From Chloroflexota bacterium (GTDB taxonomy: Bacteria > Chloroflexota > Dehalococcoidia > GIF9 > AB-539-J10), in NCBI GenBank assembly GCA_013388845.1, contig JACAEN010000011.1, forward strand, positions 62,001-126,000: a DNA stretch of 64,000 bases. The letters run 5' to 3'. The first letter of the stretch is position 1, and every line of letters begins with the position of its first letter. The notes below the pieces were generated by a model. That model saw nothing but the letters and a program-made list of their open reading frames with translations. It had not been told where the DNA came from and did not search any database. This document shows positions 8,076 through 16,765 of this stretch, in pieces. The translations under genes were made by a program, and so were the position numbers.

Positions 8076-8522
8076 ATGGAGAGAAGTTTAGTCCTTATCA
8101 AACCTGATGCTATACAACGGGGATTGGCCGGGGAAATCATTTCTCGCTTGGAAAAGAAGGGGCTTACAATTGTAGCTATGAAGATGTTGTATATGGATAA
8201 GAATTTGGCCCAACGTCACTATGCCATTCATAAAGGAAAGGCTTTCTTTAATGATTTGGTGAGTTTTATTACTTCTAGCCCGGTCATTGCCATTGTCTTC
8301 CAGGGTAAAAATGCTGTGGAAATGATAAGACGAATGATGGGAGAAACTGACCCGGCCAGGGCGCAGCCTGGCAGCATTCGAGGCGACTTGGGCATTGATA
8401 TTGGACATAATCTAATACATGGCTCTGATTCTATAGAAAATGCCTCGAAGGAAATAGACTTATTTTTCTCGAAAGAGGAAATCTTCAGCTATGACCGGGA
8501 GCTTGACAGATGGATTTATTGA
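8076..8522 (+). CDS. ndk: Nucleoside diphosphate kinase
   Basis: A 148-residue Ndk, which transfers the gamma-phosphate between nucleoside di- and triphosphates through a phosphohistidine. It begins MERSLVLIKPDAIQRG. The active-site histidine lies in NLIHGSDSIENA near residue 115, with the RGDLGIDIG block just before. It has a strong AAGGAG site seven bases upstream. Its last seven bases overlap the end of the convergent rsfS. Confidence 0.95.
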   Translation: MERSLVLIKPDAIQRGLAGEIISRLEKKGLTIVAMKMLYMDKNLAQRHYAIHKGKAFFNDLVSFITSSPVIAIVFQGKNAVEMIRRMMGETDPARAQPGSIRGDLGIDIGHNLIHGSDSIENASKEIDLFFSKEEIFSYDRELDRWIY

Positions 8523-8929
8523 ATTCTGATTACCGGGATCGCCTTGTCCCATAGTTTATCCAGTTGATAATAATCCCGCTGTAACGGGGCAAATATGTGA
8601 ACAATAACCGAACCAAAATCAGCAAGCAGCCAACCTGAATCGGGAGTCCCTTCATTGTGATGAGGTACAATGCCTTTGGTTCTCAACACCTCATCGATGC
8701 CCTGCCAGATAGCTTCAATATGCCGTTTGGTATCTCCTGTGCAGATGACAAAGTAATCCGCGAAAGAGCACAAGGCTCTCACATCCAGCATAGCGATATC
8801 CCTGGCTTGCTTCTCAGAAGCAAGTTCGGTAGCCAGGCGTGCTATTCCCTCCGCTTCCAGAAAGACACTAACCTCCTTTGATAAAATTATATCACTTATG
8901 GCAATATTTGACCAAGACCATCTTATCAT
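8516..8929 (-). CDS. rsfS: Ribosomal silencing factor RsfS (start uncertain)
   Basis: An RsfS/Iojap protein, which binds uL14 on the 50S subunit and blocks subunit joining. Conserved blocks are ASEKQARDIAMLDVR, CSFADYFVICTGDTKRH, GWLLADFGSVIVHIF and YYQLDKLWDKA. The only canonical start, ATG at 8929, gives 137 residues, but its first 20 residues are encoded by what looks like the gene's own promoter (TGATATAAT at 8886-8894). The strong AAAGGAGG site at 8872-8879 points to a start near 8860, where the in-frame codon is CTG. That would give 114 residues, the usual family length. Product certain, start not. Confidence 0.85.
   Translation of the reverse strand: MIRWSWSNIAISDIILSKEVSVFLEAEGIARLATELASEKQARDIAMLDVRALCSFADYFVICTGDTKRHIEAIWQGIDEVLRTKGIVPHHNEGTPDSGWLLADFGSVIVHIFAPLQRDYYQLDKLWDKAIPVIRIQ
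8886..8915 (-). promoter_or_regulatory. Promoter of rsfS
   Basis: Minus strand: TTGGTC, an 18-base spacer and TATAAT with extended TGA. It lies inside the longest rsfS open frame and is followed about seven bases later by the AAAGGAGG ribosome-binding site. This argues for an rsfS start downstream of the ATG at 8929. Confidence 0.5.
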
Positions 8930-9026
8930 TATAATTTTGAATACAGTGCACCGTGCATTAGGACTTTACCTCCATACTAGTCTGCCTGCAAATCTGAGAA
9001 CGAAATTTTTCAATTTGCAATACATC

Positions 9027-9035
9027 TGCTATAAT
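9027..9035 (+). promoter_or_regulatory. Extended -10 promoter of ftsH
   Basis: TGCTATAAT ends 18 bases before the ftsH ATG. No clear -35 hexamer is seen. The short leader holds the GGTAAGGAT ribosome-binding site. Confidence 0.5.
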
Positions 9036-9053
9036 TAAAATGAGGGTAAGGAT

Positions 9054-10883
9054 ATGCAAACAAAATGGTGGCGTAGCGGGTTTTTCTACCTAGTGCTTCT
9101 AGGAGTGATAGTGGGTCTGGTGCTCGTCTCCATGCCTCGTGAAGGGCCTAAGTACATAGATAAAATTGGGCTCTTTATCGAGAAGGTCAAGGATCCGAAT
9201 GAACAGATTGATACCATCCAGCAAGATGGTGATACCCTCATTGCCTTAGAAGATGGCAAAGCTAAGTACAAAACTGGCTTCACCGGTAGTACTCTCGAGT
9301 TGCAGCAACTGCTTAAAAATGAGGGAGTAGACCCTGGTATCGTTGCTCCCATAATTAGTAGTGGTATTGATTGGGGGACGATAGGACTAACAGTCATTCT
9401 ACCCATTGTGCTACTCGGGGCATTATTCTACTTCTTATTCTTCCGTGCCGCCCGTGGTGCAGGAACTCAAGCCTTCAATTTCAGCAAAAGCCGTGCCCGC
9501 TTAACTCTGGACAAGAGGCCAGATGTAACTTTCGCTGATGTTGCTGGAGCTGATGAAGCTAAGGAAGAGGTTCAGGAAATAGTAGAATTCCTTAAGGCTC
9601 CTCAGAAATTCCAGGCACTGGGGGGGCGCATACCCCGAGGAGTGCTTTTAGTGGGGCCACCGGGAACGGGTAAGACTTTGCTGGCTAAGGCTATAGCTGG
9701 AGAAGCCAAAGTGCCTTTTTACTCCATCAGTGGGAGCGAATTTGTGGAGATGTTCGTGGGCGTCGGTGCTGCCAGGGTCAGAGACCTGTTTGACCAAGCC
9801 AAGCGTAATGCACCATGCCTGATATTTATTGATGAAATTGATGCTGTAGGTCGACACCGTGGTGCTGGCATAGGTGGAGGGCATGATGAGAGGGAGCAGA
9901 CCTTGAATCAGATTCTGGCTGAGATGGATGGCTTCGATACCAATGCCAATGTCATCATCATGGCTGCCACCAATCGCCCCGACATCCTTGACCCGGCTCT
10001 CCTTCGCCCTGGTCGATTTGACCGACATGTCGTCATTGACCTGCCTGACATAAAAGGTCGCAAGGCTATTCTGGAGGTGCATGCTAAGGGCAAGCCGCTG
10101 GCTAAGGAAGTTGACCTTGAAACATTAGCCAAGGAGACGCCGGGCTTCAGCGGCGCTGACCTTGCCAACCTAATCAATGAAGCAGCCATCCTAGCTGCGC
10201 GGCGCAATCGTAAGGATATTTCACTAAAGGAGCTCGAAGATGCTGCTGACCGCGTTCTAGCTGGACCGGAAAAGAAAAGCCGCATAATAAGCCCTAAAGA
10301 AAAGGAAATAATTGCTTATCACGAAAGTGGCCATGCCTTGACTGCCAGGCTGTTGCCCAATGCCGACCCTGTGCATAAGATTTCTATTGTCACCCGAGGG
10401 ATACTGGGGGGCTGGACACGCTTTCTGCCAACCGAAGACCGTCATTTATGGACTAAGTCTCAGTTTGATGATAGATTGGCAGTGAGCTTGGGTGGGCGTG
10501 TTGCTGAGGAAATTACCTTCGGCGAAATGACGACCGGTGCCCAACATGATTTGGAGGAAGCAACCAAGTTAGCTAGAAAAATGGTCACCGAGTACGGCAT
10601 GAGTGAAAAACTGGGCCCGAGAACATTTGGTCAAAGACAGGAGCTCGTCTTTTTGGGTCGCGAGATCAGTGAACAAAGAGACTACAGCGACAAGATAGCT
10701 CAAGAAATCGATGAGGAAGTGCATAATATTATCCAGCGGGCTTACGATACCGCCAAGAAGATTCTGACCGAGAATAAAGCCAAATTGAAGCAGCTAGCTG
10801 AAGAGCTTATAGCTCATGAAACTCTGGATGAATCTGAGCTCAATAAGATATTTGAAGGCTTAGCACCACAGCCAACCACCTAG
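9054..10883 (+). CDS. ftsH: ATP-dependent zinc metalloprotease FtsH
   Basis: A 609-residue membrane-bound AAA+ protease that degrades damaged membrane proteins and some regulators. There are two transmembrane helices (about residues 9-27 and 108-130) with a short extracytoplasmic segment between. The AAA module has Walker A GPPGTGKT (201-208), Walker [12 protein letters not shown] (256-266) and the second region of homology RPGRFDRH (318-325). The zinc site is HESGH (423-427), with a later acidic ligand in [12 protein letters not shown]. Length and order are normal. It is a single gene with its own extended -10 promoter. Confidence 0.96.
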   Translation: MQTKWWRSGFFYLVLLGVIVGLVLVSMPREGPKYIDKIGLFIEKVKDPNEQIDTIQQDGDTLIALEDGKAKYKTGFTGSTLELQQLLKNEGVDPGIVAPIISSGIDWGTIGLTVILPIVLLGALFYFLFFRAARGAGTQAFNFSKSRARLTLDKRPDVTFADVAGADEAKEEVQEIVEFLKAPQKFQALGGRIPRGVLLVGPPGTGKTLLAKAIAGEAKVPFYSISGSEFVEMFVGVGAARVRDLFDQAKRNAPCLIFIDEIDAVGRHRGAGIGGGHDEREQTLNQILAEMDGFDTNANVIIMAATNRPDILDPALLRPGRFDRHVVIDLPDIKGRKAILEVHAKGKPLAKEVDLETLAKETPGFSGADLANLINEAAILAARRNRKDISLKELEDAADRVLAGPEKKSRIISPKEKEIIAYHESGHALTARLLPNADPVHKISIVTRGILGGWTRFLPTEDRHLWTKSQFDDRLAVSLGGRVAEEITFGEMTTGAQHDLEEATKLARKMVTEYGMSEKLGPRTFGQRQELVFLGREISEQRDYSDKIAQEIDEEVHNIIQRAYDTAKKILTENKAKLKQLAEELIAHETLDESELNKIFEGLAPQPTT

Positions 10884-10945
10884 TTAAGTCAAAACGCAAA
10901 GGTCAGAATTACAAATTAACAATCAGTTTTTCCCCTTTGATTTTG
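10884..10945. repeat. AT-rich intergenic stretch after ftsH
   Basis: It holds AAGTCAAAACGCAAAGGTCA and ACAAATTAACAATCAG. It resembles the AT-rich sequence at 49.1-49.2 kb read on the minus strand (AAGTCAAAAGTTAAAAAGCA). It may be a degenerate dispersed repeat; low complexity makes this uncertain. Confidence 0.3.
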
Positions 10946-10947
10946 TT

Positions 10948-12609
10948 TCAGGGAGCTAGGCGGCTACTTTCTTTAGCGACGATATCCTCATCTAACTTGA
11001 CAAATAGCGGTTGAGGCTGGCGCAGTCTCTGCCCCGGAGGCAGAAACTGAACTTTCCAGCCTGCTTCTTTCAAACTACCATCAAATCCAAGGAAGGAGTG
11101 AAGCCTTTCAGAACTGAAAGGAAGAAATGGATAGAAGATAGTTTTCAGTGCCGCCAGCACAGAAAGGATTGTGTAGGTGGGTTTAGTCGCCGTTTCTCGT
11201 TCGGTCTTGATTGTTTTCCAAGGAGCTTGTTCATCAAGATAACGATTAGCTTCTTGGGCTAGAGACATAGCCTCTTTAACTGCCTCTTTAAACTCACAGC
11301 GATAAAGCAAGTTATTCACAGCATCCAAAGTAGCTTGAGCCTTGTGAATTAGCCCCTGGCTGTGTTCATCCAGTTCACCGGGTGCAGGCACAGCTCCCTC
11401 GAAATTGCGATAAGCAAATGTGAGAATGCGATGAGCTAAATTGCCATAGGTCGCTACCAACTCATTATTATTACGACGAAGGAATTCATGCCAGGAAAAA
11501 TCGCTGTCCCCGCTCTCAGGCATATTCGCTGCCAAAGCATACCTCAGAGGGTCTGGTTCATAGCGTTCCAGGTAATCATGAAGCCAAATTGCCCAGCCAC
11601 GGCTAGTGGAAAGTTTTTTGCCTTCGATAGTCAAAAATTCATTAGCGGGGACGTCATAGGGAAGATTCAGACCGTCGTAACCCATCAACATCGCCGGCCA
11701 AATAAGGGTATGGAAAAAGATATTATCCTTGCCAATGAAATAGAAACTTCTGGCATCGCCCTCCCAGAAAGCTTTCCAGGCATCGTCATCCCCCTGTGAT
11801 TTTGCCCATTCCTTGCTTGCCGATAAATAACCAATAACTGCCTCAAACCATACATAAATGCGTTTACGCTCGAAACCTGGCTGCGGCACAACTACTCCCC
11901 AATCCAAATCACGTGTAATAGCTCTGTCCTTTAATCCTTCTCCTAGGAATTTCCAGGTGGTGCTAAGCACATGCTCCCGCCAATGGGTTTGTTCTTTTAT
12001 CCAGGCAGTCAACTTATCTTGGAAAGAAGAAAGGCGCAAAAAGAAATGCTCTGAAGACTCGAAGCGGGGTGCAGTGGAACAAAGGTAACAGTGAAGGTCC
12101 TTAAGCTCCCACGGATTCAAAGGCTTACCGCACTCATCACATTCATCACCTCTGGCTTTCGTGAAGCCACAGTGAGGACAAGTGCCTTGCAAGTAGCGGT
12201 CGGGAAGGAACCTTTGACACTTCGGGCAATAAGCTTGAAGCATCTTATCTTTGTAGATATAACCCCTGTCGAGCAGCGTCAGGAATATGTCATGAACAAC
12301 TTGACTGTGATTCGAAGTGCCGGTAGTGGTAAATAAATCGAAAGAGATGCCCAGTTTTTCCCAACAATCAACAAACTGCTTATGATATTTGTCCACTACG
12401 TTTTGTGGCGTGGTAGATTCTTGTTCGGCACGAATTGTAATCGGCGCTCCGTGTTGGTCGCTACCAGAAACCATCAGCACCCTGTTACCTTTAAGACGGT
12501 GATAACGGGCAAAAATATCGGCTGGCAAATAAGCACCAGCGATATGTCCCAAGTGTAACGGGCCATTGGCATAAGGCCAAGCAACACCAATGAAAATGCG
12601 CTCGCTCAA
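10948..12609 (-). CDS. metG: Methionyl-tRNA synthetase
   Basis: A 553-residue class I MetRS that charges initiator and elongator tRNA-Met. The N-terminus GVAWPYANGPLHLGHIAGAY carries the HIGH-type signature HLGH. The inserted zinc region has two knuckles (YCPKCQRF..CPHCGF and CDECGKPL..CYLC). The KMSKS-type loop is KLSTSRG, and the anticodon-binding helical domain follows. It lacks the C-terminal EMAP-like tRNA-binding domain of many bacterial MetRS, so it is the shorter form. The start is TTG (MSERIFIG). It is on the minus strand, convergent with ftsH. Confidence 0.95.
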   Translation of the reverse strand: MSERIFIGVAWPYANGPLHLGHIAGAYLPADIFARYHRLKGNRVLMVSGSDQHGAPITIRAEQESTTPQNVVDKYHKQFVDCWEKLGISFDLFTTTGTSNHSQVVHDIFLTLLDRGYIYKDKMLQAYCPKCQRFLPDRYLQGTCPHCGFTKARGDECDECGKPLNPWELKDLHCYLCSTAPRFESSEHFFLRLSSFQDKLTAWIKEQTHWREHVLSTTWKFLGEGLKDRAITRDLDWGVVVPQPGFERKRIYVWFEAVIGYLSASKEWAKSQGDDDAWKAFWEGDARSFYFIGKDNIFFHTLIWPAMLMGYDGLNLPYDVPANEFLTIEGKKLSTSRGWAIWLHDYLERYEPDPLRYALAANMPESGDSDFSWHEFLRRNNNELVATYGNLAHRILTFAYRNFEGAVPAPGELDEHSQGLIHKAQATLDAVNNLLYRCEFKEAVKEAMSLAQEANRYLDEQAPWKTIKTERETATKPTYTILSVLAALKTIFYPFLPFSSERLHSFLGFDGSLKEAGWKVQFLPPGQRLRQPQPLFVKLDEDIVAKESSRLAP

Positions 12610-12702
12610 ATTCTTCCCCCGAAAGTCAGCTTATTGTAACTTATTAGTTGCCCCGTGTCATTGCTATGAGCCCAACGTTGTTTGTTAATTTCACTCTACG
12701 GA

Positions 12703-12737
12703 ATTCTGGTTCATCCCGATTCATCGGGGCGAAGAAT
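12703..12737. repeat. REP-like palindromic repeat, copy 1
   Basis: ATTCT..CCCGAT-TC-ATCGGG..AGAAT, an inverted repeat with an outer ATTCT/AGAAT pair and an inner CCCGAT/ATCGGG pair. The right half ATCGGGGCGAAGAAT is identical to that of copy 2 at 13776-13807. Both copies are intergenic. Confidence 0.55.
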
Positions 12738-12797
12738 GACAAGAAAGGTTGCCAAACGGGTTTTAAGCTGAGGCTCTCAAGTGACGATTGCCCTTGT

Positions 12798-13001
12798 TTA
12801 TTCCTTAGGGAGAAAGGTGATTATTTCTTTCCCTTTTTCCGTTCCGTATGAGACATAACCGCGGCTCAGGCAGCAATCAATACAAAAACGTTGCTTTTCA
12901 TCTCCCTCCCCGTTGATTACCAGATAGCGCTCTCCGTATTTAATAGGGCGGTGACAACCGTCACATTCTACTTTTCCTACAGCAATACAACCACGGCGCA
13001 T
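12798..13001 (-). CDS. Small zinc-ribbon-like protein, unknown function
   Basis: A 67-residue protein with two cysteine pairs, VECDGCHRPIKYGERY and RFCIDCCLSRGY, spaced as in a treble-clef or zinc-ribbon fold. The ATG lies two bases beyond the rsmI stop, with GGAGC upstream, so it is probably translated with rsmI. I do not recognise a named family. The spacing and clean start support a real gene. The open frame on the opposite strand here is judged spurious. Confidence 0.65.
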   Translation of the reverse strand: MRRGCIAVGKVECDGCHRPIKYGERYLVINGEGDEKQRFCIDCCLSRGYVSYGTEKGKEIITFLPKE

Positions 13002-13002
13002 T

Positions 13003-13695
13003 TTAGCTCCTTTCCTGAAATTTCAACCAAGCTCGAGTTTTACCCTCGATAACGAGGCTAAACTCCCCTCTTGGTTCGGTGAAATGTTCTCTAGCCTGAC
13101 TCACCCTTCCCCGGAAAACTTCTTCGTGAACCTTGGTTAACTCTCGACAAACAGATACTCTCCTATCCCCTAGAATTTCTTCAATATCACTCAACGCCTC
13201 CTTGAGACGATGAGGAGTTTCGAAAGCCACTATAGTCCTCGGTTCATCGAGTATCGAGGTGAGAAGGCGTTGCCTTTGCCCTTTACGTCGGGGCAGAAAA
13301 CCAACGTAAATGAATTGGTCGGTCGGTAATCCGGAAACCACTAAAGCAGTAATCACAGCTGAGGCTCCAGGAATAGGTACCACGGGAATTCCACGCTCAA
13401 TGGTTGCAACAATAAGCTTGTAGCCAGGGTCACTGAGTCCCGGCATGCCAGCTTCCGAAACTAAAGCCAAGTCTTCTTTCTCGAGATGGTCCAGTAAATA
13501 ATCGAGTTTGGCCTTCTTACTATGTTCATGATAGCTGGTCACAGGAGTTTTTATATTGTAGGCATTGAGCAGGTGTCGTGTAGTCCGGGTATCTTCAGCG
13601 GCAATAAGTTTCACCTCTCGCAAGAGGCGCAGGGCACGCAGGGAAATATCCTCCAGATTGCCAATGGGAGTACCAATGACATAAAGAACCGGCAT
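13003..13695 (-). CDS. rsmI: 16S rRNA (cytidine-1402-2'-O)-methyltransferase
   Basis: A 230-residue RsmI, which 2'-O-methylates C1402 in the decoding centre with S-adenosylmethionine. Family motifs are YVIGTPIGNLEDISLRALRLL at the start, AAEDTRTTRHLL, VSEAGMPGLSDPGY and IPGASAVITALVVSGLP. It is read before the zinc-ribbon protein. A short leader at 13696-13760 holds a half copy of the CCAAGAA-type palindrome (ACAAGATTTTCTTG at 13734-13747). Confidence 0.94.
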   Translation of the reverse strand: MPVLYVIGTPIGNLEDISLRALRLLREVKLIAAEDTRTTRHLLNAYNIKTPVTSYHEHSKKAKLDYLLDHLEKEDLALVSEAGMPGLSDPGYKLIVATIERGIPVVPIPGASAVITALVVSGLPTDQFIYVGFLPRRKGQRQRLLTSILDEPRTIVAFETPHRLKEALSDIEEILGDRRVSVCRELTKVHEEVFRGRVSQAREHFTEPRGEFSLVIEGKTRAWLKFQERS

Positions 13696-13775
13696 GGCTC
13701 AAAATTATACTCAATAGCCATCATTTTATCCACACAAGATTTTCTTGCCTTTGGAGCAATCAATAGCCCGCTGTT

Positions 13776-13807
13776 ATTCTGGACCCCGATCTATCGGGGC
13801 GAAGAAT
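13776..13807. repeat. REP-like palindromic repeat, copy 2
   Basis: ATTCT-GGA-CCCCGAT-CT-ATCGGGG-CGA-AGAAT: a 7-bp inner and a 5-bp outer inverted repeat. It is the second copy of the element at 12703-12737, about 1.07 kb away. It lies between the divergent rsmI and guaB3. Confidence 0.55.
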
Positions 13808-13884
13808 CTCAACTCAGCCAAGACAGAGTGCGCCAAGAATCTACAGACCCTTCGCCGACGCTCAAAGTGATGGTTTAACTTGCC

Positions 13885-13913
13885 TTGACTTTAGGCCGCC
13901 ATGCTTGTATAGT
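13885..13913 (+). promoter_or_regulatory. Sigma-70 promoter of guaB3
   Basis: TTGACT, exactly 17 bases, TATAGT. This is the best classical promoter in the window. The expected start of transcription is near 13920, about 23 bases before the ATG. Confidence 0.7.
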
Positions 13914-13942
13914 TTGTGGCAAATTTTATCAGGTAAAGAAAA

Positions 13943-15088
13943 ATGCCTCACTTTAAATTCAAAGAATTGGAACGCGCTTACGGATTTGACGAAGTTTCAC
14001 TTGTCCCTGGCGATGTAACTGTTAATCCTGACCAAACCAACATAGACTTTACTATAGGAAATTACACCTTTTCCATCCCCATTCTAGCTTCAGCCATGGA
14101 TGCTATTGTTGACCCAGCCTTTGCTATCAAATTCAACAAACTTGGCGGGCTAGCTGTCCTTAATCTAGAAGGTGTACAGACAAGGTATGAGAACCCTGAT
14201 GAGATCTTAGATCAGATTGCTCAAACTCCTGAGAAAGAGGTCACTCCCCTGCTTCAGAAAATCTACTCTGAGCCCATCAAGGAAAAGCTCGTTAGCCAGC
14301 GGATTGAAGAAATAAAAAGGGCTGGGGCTGTCTGTGCTGCGTCTGTAACTCCAGCCAATACCAAACGATTGGCTCCTATAGCTAAGGATGCCGGGATGGA
14401 CATACTTGTGGTGCAATCTACTGTGACGACGGCCAGGCACATTTCCAAGAGCTATCGGGGACTTATCCTGCCCGAACTCTGCCAGCAACTGTCCTTGCCT
14501 ATCATAGTGGGCAACTGTTGCAGCTATAGCGCAGCGTTAGAGCTAATGGGAACGGGGATCGATGGCATCTTGGTTGGAGTGGGGCCTGGGGCTGCTTGCA
14601 CCACCAGGGAAGTCATCGGTTTGGGAGTTCCCCAGATAACTGCTACTCTGCATTGTGCCGCTGCTCGAGAAGTATATCTCAAGGAAAGTGGTAAATACGT
14701 AGCCGTAATAACAGATGGAGGTATTCGCATTGGTGGCGATTTATGCAAAGCATTCGCTGCCGGCGCTGACGCTGTCATGATTGGCTCACCTTTAGCTCAA
14801 GCAATAGAAGCGCCTGGAAGGGGTTATCATTGGGGCATGTCTCATTCCCATCCAGCATTGCCGAGAGGGACGCGTGTCAGAGTTGGCACTGCTGCCTCAT
14901 TAGAGCAGATTCTCTTTGGTCCTACTTCCGTCACCAATGGCACTCAAAACCTAGTTGGTGCTCTACGCACTGGTATGGGAGTATGTAGCGCTCGGACCAT
15001 CAAAGAAATGCACAAAGTTAAGATAGTTATTGCTCCATCTATAAAAACTGAGGGGAAATACTTTCAGGCAATTCAGAATGTCCCTTGA
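13943..15088 (+). CDS. GuaB3-type IMP dehydrogenase family protein
   Basis: A 381-residue TIM-barrel protein of the IMP dehydrogenase/GMP reductase superfamily, without the CBS-domain insert of ordinary GuaB. The catalytic loop reads GVGPGAACTTREV, with the cysteine that attacks IMP. VITDGGIRIGGDLCKAFAAGADAVMIGSPLA is the phosphate-binding region. GuaB3 proteins are typical of Actinobacteria, Cyanobacteria and Chloroflexota. Oxidation of IMP to XMP is likely but less well established than for GuaB. It has its own promoter and is convergent with the LysE-type gene. Confidence 0.9.
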   Translation: MPHFKFKELERAYGFDEVSLVPGDVTVNPDQTNIDFTIGNYTFSIPILASAMDAIVDPAFAIKFNKLGGLAVLNLEGVQTRYENPDEILDQIAQTPEKEVTPLLQKIYSEPIKEKLVSQRIEEIKRAGAVCAASVTPANTKRLAPIAKDAGMDILVVQSTVTTARHISKSYRGLILPELCQQLSLPIIVGNCCSYSAALELMGTGIDGILVGVGPGAACTTREVIGLGVPQITATLHCAAAREVYLKESGKYVAVITDGGIRIGGDLCKAFAAGADAVMIGSPLAQAIEAPGRGYHWGMSHSHPALPRGTRVRVGTAASLEQILFGPTSVTNGTQNLVGALRTGMGVCSARTIKEMHKVKIVIAPSIKTEGKYFQAIQNVP

Positions 15089-15090
15089 TT

Positions 15091-15714
15091 TTATAGAAAT
15101 ACCTTAAGGCAAAACCGGACACCAAAGCCGACTAGAATCAAAGCACAAACACTAAAGACAATCCTTTGTACCTTCGGTGTCCACCAGCGTTTTGACTCGA
15201 ATGTGCCCACGGAGAGAAATTCACTCCAGGCCAAATCGAGAGGCAAATGCACTATAGTAAACAGAATAACACCGACAAGTCCGAACCTGGCAGCACCGGT
15301 TATTAAAACTGCACCTGCCGTCACCCACCATATGTAAAAAGCCGGGTTAGTTCCCGTGATCACAATACCTGTTACTAAAGAGCTGGCAGGCAGACCGCCC
15401 ACCGCACTGTGTGTCTGACGAGTAGCTCGAAACATTCGAAAACCTAGGTAAAGTAGCATCAAGCCACCAACAAGATATAGTACTCTTTCCACTTGGGGAG
15501 AGCTGAGGAAACGCCCGGACCCAAAATATATTGCAGTCATTACAACTATGAGAGGTATTTCGATAACAGCATGCCCGGCTGCAATCCAAGCGCCAGCGTG
15601 TTTATCACTATAACCTTTGGCGATGGTGGCCGCAGTCATTGGTCCGGGTAGCATAACACCACTAAGGGAAATCGCCGCTGCTGATAATAAAAATAAGCCT
15701 AGGCTCGTCTCCAT
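15091..15714 (-). CDS. LysE/RhtB-family exporter
   Basis: A 207-residue membrane protein with about six hydrophobic helices. The N-terminus contains SGVMLPGPMTAATIAKG, close to the family motif (G..PGP...); TGTNPAFYIWWVTAG matches the conserved NP segment. LysE-family proteins export amino acids or other small solutes, but the substrate cannot be read from the sequence. It is separated by 28 bases from the next upstream gene on the same strand. Confidence 0.85.
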   Translation of the reverse strand: METSLGLFLLSAAAISLSGVMLPGPMTAATIAKGYSDKHAGAWIAAGHAVIEIPLIVVMTAIYFGSGRFLSSPQVERVLYLVGGLMLLYLGFRMFRATRQTHSAVGGLPASSLVTGIVITGTNPAFYIWWVTAGAVLITGAARFGLVGVILFTIVHLPLDLAWSEFLSVGTFESKRWWTPKVQRIVFSVCALILVGFGVRFCLKVFL

Positions 15715-15742
15715 GACTTACTCGGGTAAAGCCAAACTCGGG

Positions 15743-16507
15743 CTAGATTTCCTCTTGTTCCTCATCCTCCTCAGGCGCAACCCCACCATAACGAGGGAGC
15801 ATCACGTCTACTTTAGTGCGGCGACCTCTGGCTCCTCTGGGTAGTTCGCTAATCATCCTCTTTAGCTCTGCCAGTGCCTCAACCGACTGTGTTGAAGGCG
15901 CAACTACGCCATCTACCCCAGCTTGCCATAAACTGGTTAGCTCAGCCTTCGCGACTAAGGAAGGCAAGGACATGATAACTGGCTTCTCTAAAAGCTCGAC
16001 GAGCCTTCGGCAAACAAGCAGATGCTCTACAGTGACAGAAGGCTCTCCGCTTCTGCTGCTGATAACCACACCGTCTACTCCAAGGCTATTAATGGCTCTA
16101 ACAAACCCTGGGTCTAACGAAGGCTCTATCATCAAGAATTTGCCTATCCCCTCTTTGTGTAAAACCGCGGCAGGTACTTTGATGTCAAAGACCGCAAAGT
16201 CACACCCCGCGCTCACAAGCTCGTTTATTTTCTCTTCGCTCATGTCTTTCACAAGTATCCCCACAGGGATATTGCCCATAGCCTCGACCATTTGCTTAAC
16301 AACCTTGGCGCTTGTGTCCTCGCTCATTATCAAGCCAGCATCAGCATTGGCCTCAGCCACGGTTTTGGCTTCCTTGACCTGTGTTCCGGATAGACCAGCA
16401 ATAAGCAACATTGCCGAGCTTTTTAGTTCAGAGGCGGACGGATGAAAGCCTATGGGCGCGGTTGCAGACTTAGAAAGGCTCTGCAATTTATCCACAAATT
16501 TGCTCAT
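15743..16507 (-). CDS. Conserved barrel-like protein, unknown function
   Basis: A 254-residue soluble protein I cannot name. Alternating strand/helix blocks (AMLLIAGLSG, AGLIMSEDT, IPVGILVKD, CDFAVFDIK, DGVVISSRSG, KPVIMSLPSL, AGVDGVVAPS) look like a TIM barrel, distantly reminiscent of dihydroorotate/NanE/LldD-like phosphate-binding barrels, but no catalytic motif is obvious. The tail is very acidic (APEEDEEQEEI). It has a GGGGGTGAT ribosome-binding site. It lies just downstream of tRNA-Thr, separated by a strong hairpin, so it may be co-transcribed with the tRNA. Confidence 0.7.
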   Translation of the reverse strand: MSKFVDKLQSLSKSATAPIGFHPSASELKSSAMLLIAGLSGTQVKEAKTVAEANADAGLIMSEDTSAKVVKQMVEAMGNIPVGILVKDMSEEKINELVSAGCDFAVFDIKVPAAVLHKEGIGKFLMIEPSLDPGFVRAINSLGVDGVVISSRSGEPSVTVEHLLVCRRLVELLEKPVIMSLPSLVAKAELTSLWQAGVDGVVAPSTQSVEALAELKRMISELPRGARGRRTKVDVMLPRYGGVAPEEDEEQEEI

Positions 16508-16558
16508 ATCACCCCCAGATTAACCTCGATATAAACACATGCTGAATTTAAGCAGGGT

Positions 16559-16588
16559 TCCCAAGAAAATTACAAGATTTTCTTGGGA
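16559..16588. terminator. Strong hairpin 3' of tRNA-Thr(CGT)
   Basis: A perfect 12-bp inverted repeat, TCCCAAGAAAAT...ATTTTCTTGGGA with a 6-base loop, starting six bases beyond the tRNA 3' end. No T run follows on the minus strand, so it may be a processing or attenuation element rather than a true intrinsic terminator. It belongs to the same palindrome family as 6876-6901. Confidence 0.5.
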
Positions 16589-16594
16589 TGGTTT

Positions 16595-16666
16595 AGCCAG
16601 CGGTCGGATTCGAACCGACGACCGACGGTTTACGAAACCGCTGCTCTACCTCTGAGCTACGCTGGC
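16595..16666 (-). tRNA. tRNA-Thr (anticodon CGT)
   Basis: A 72-base cloverleaf on the minus strand. The acceptor GCCAGCG pairs perfectly with CGCTGGC. The D arm is GCTC..GAGC-like and the anticodon stem GCGGT/ACCGT encloses the loop TTCGTAA (anticodon CGT, reading ACG). The T arm has GGTTCGAATCC. CCA is not encoded. A strong promoter lies about 100 bases upstream. Confidence 0.95.
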
Positions 16667-16765
16667 ACTCATTTAATTGCCTTTCGAAATAGCCCTCACA
16701 GTTAAGGCAAGAGAAGGGCAATGTTAAAGTTGACTCCTGCTATCCTTAACGGGTCTGTTGGAAGG

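Noticed and set aside
12648-12851. 67-residue plus-strand open frame between metG and the zinc-ribbon gene
   Set aside because: It runs through the REP-like repeat and into the antisense of the zinc-ribbon gene; no translation signals.
15816-16445. 209-residue plus-strand open frame opposite the barrel-like protein
   Set aside because: Low-complexity Ser/Thr/Leu composition typical of an antisense shadow; no ribosome-binding site.
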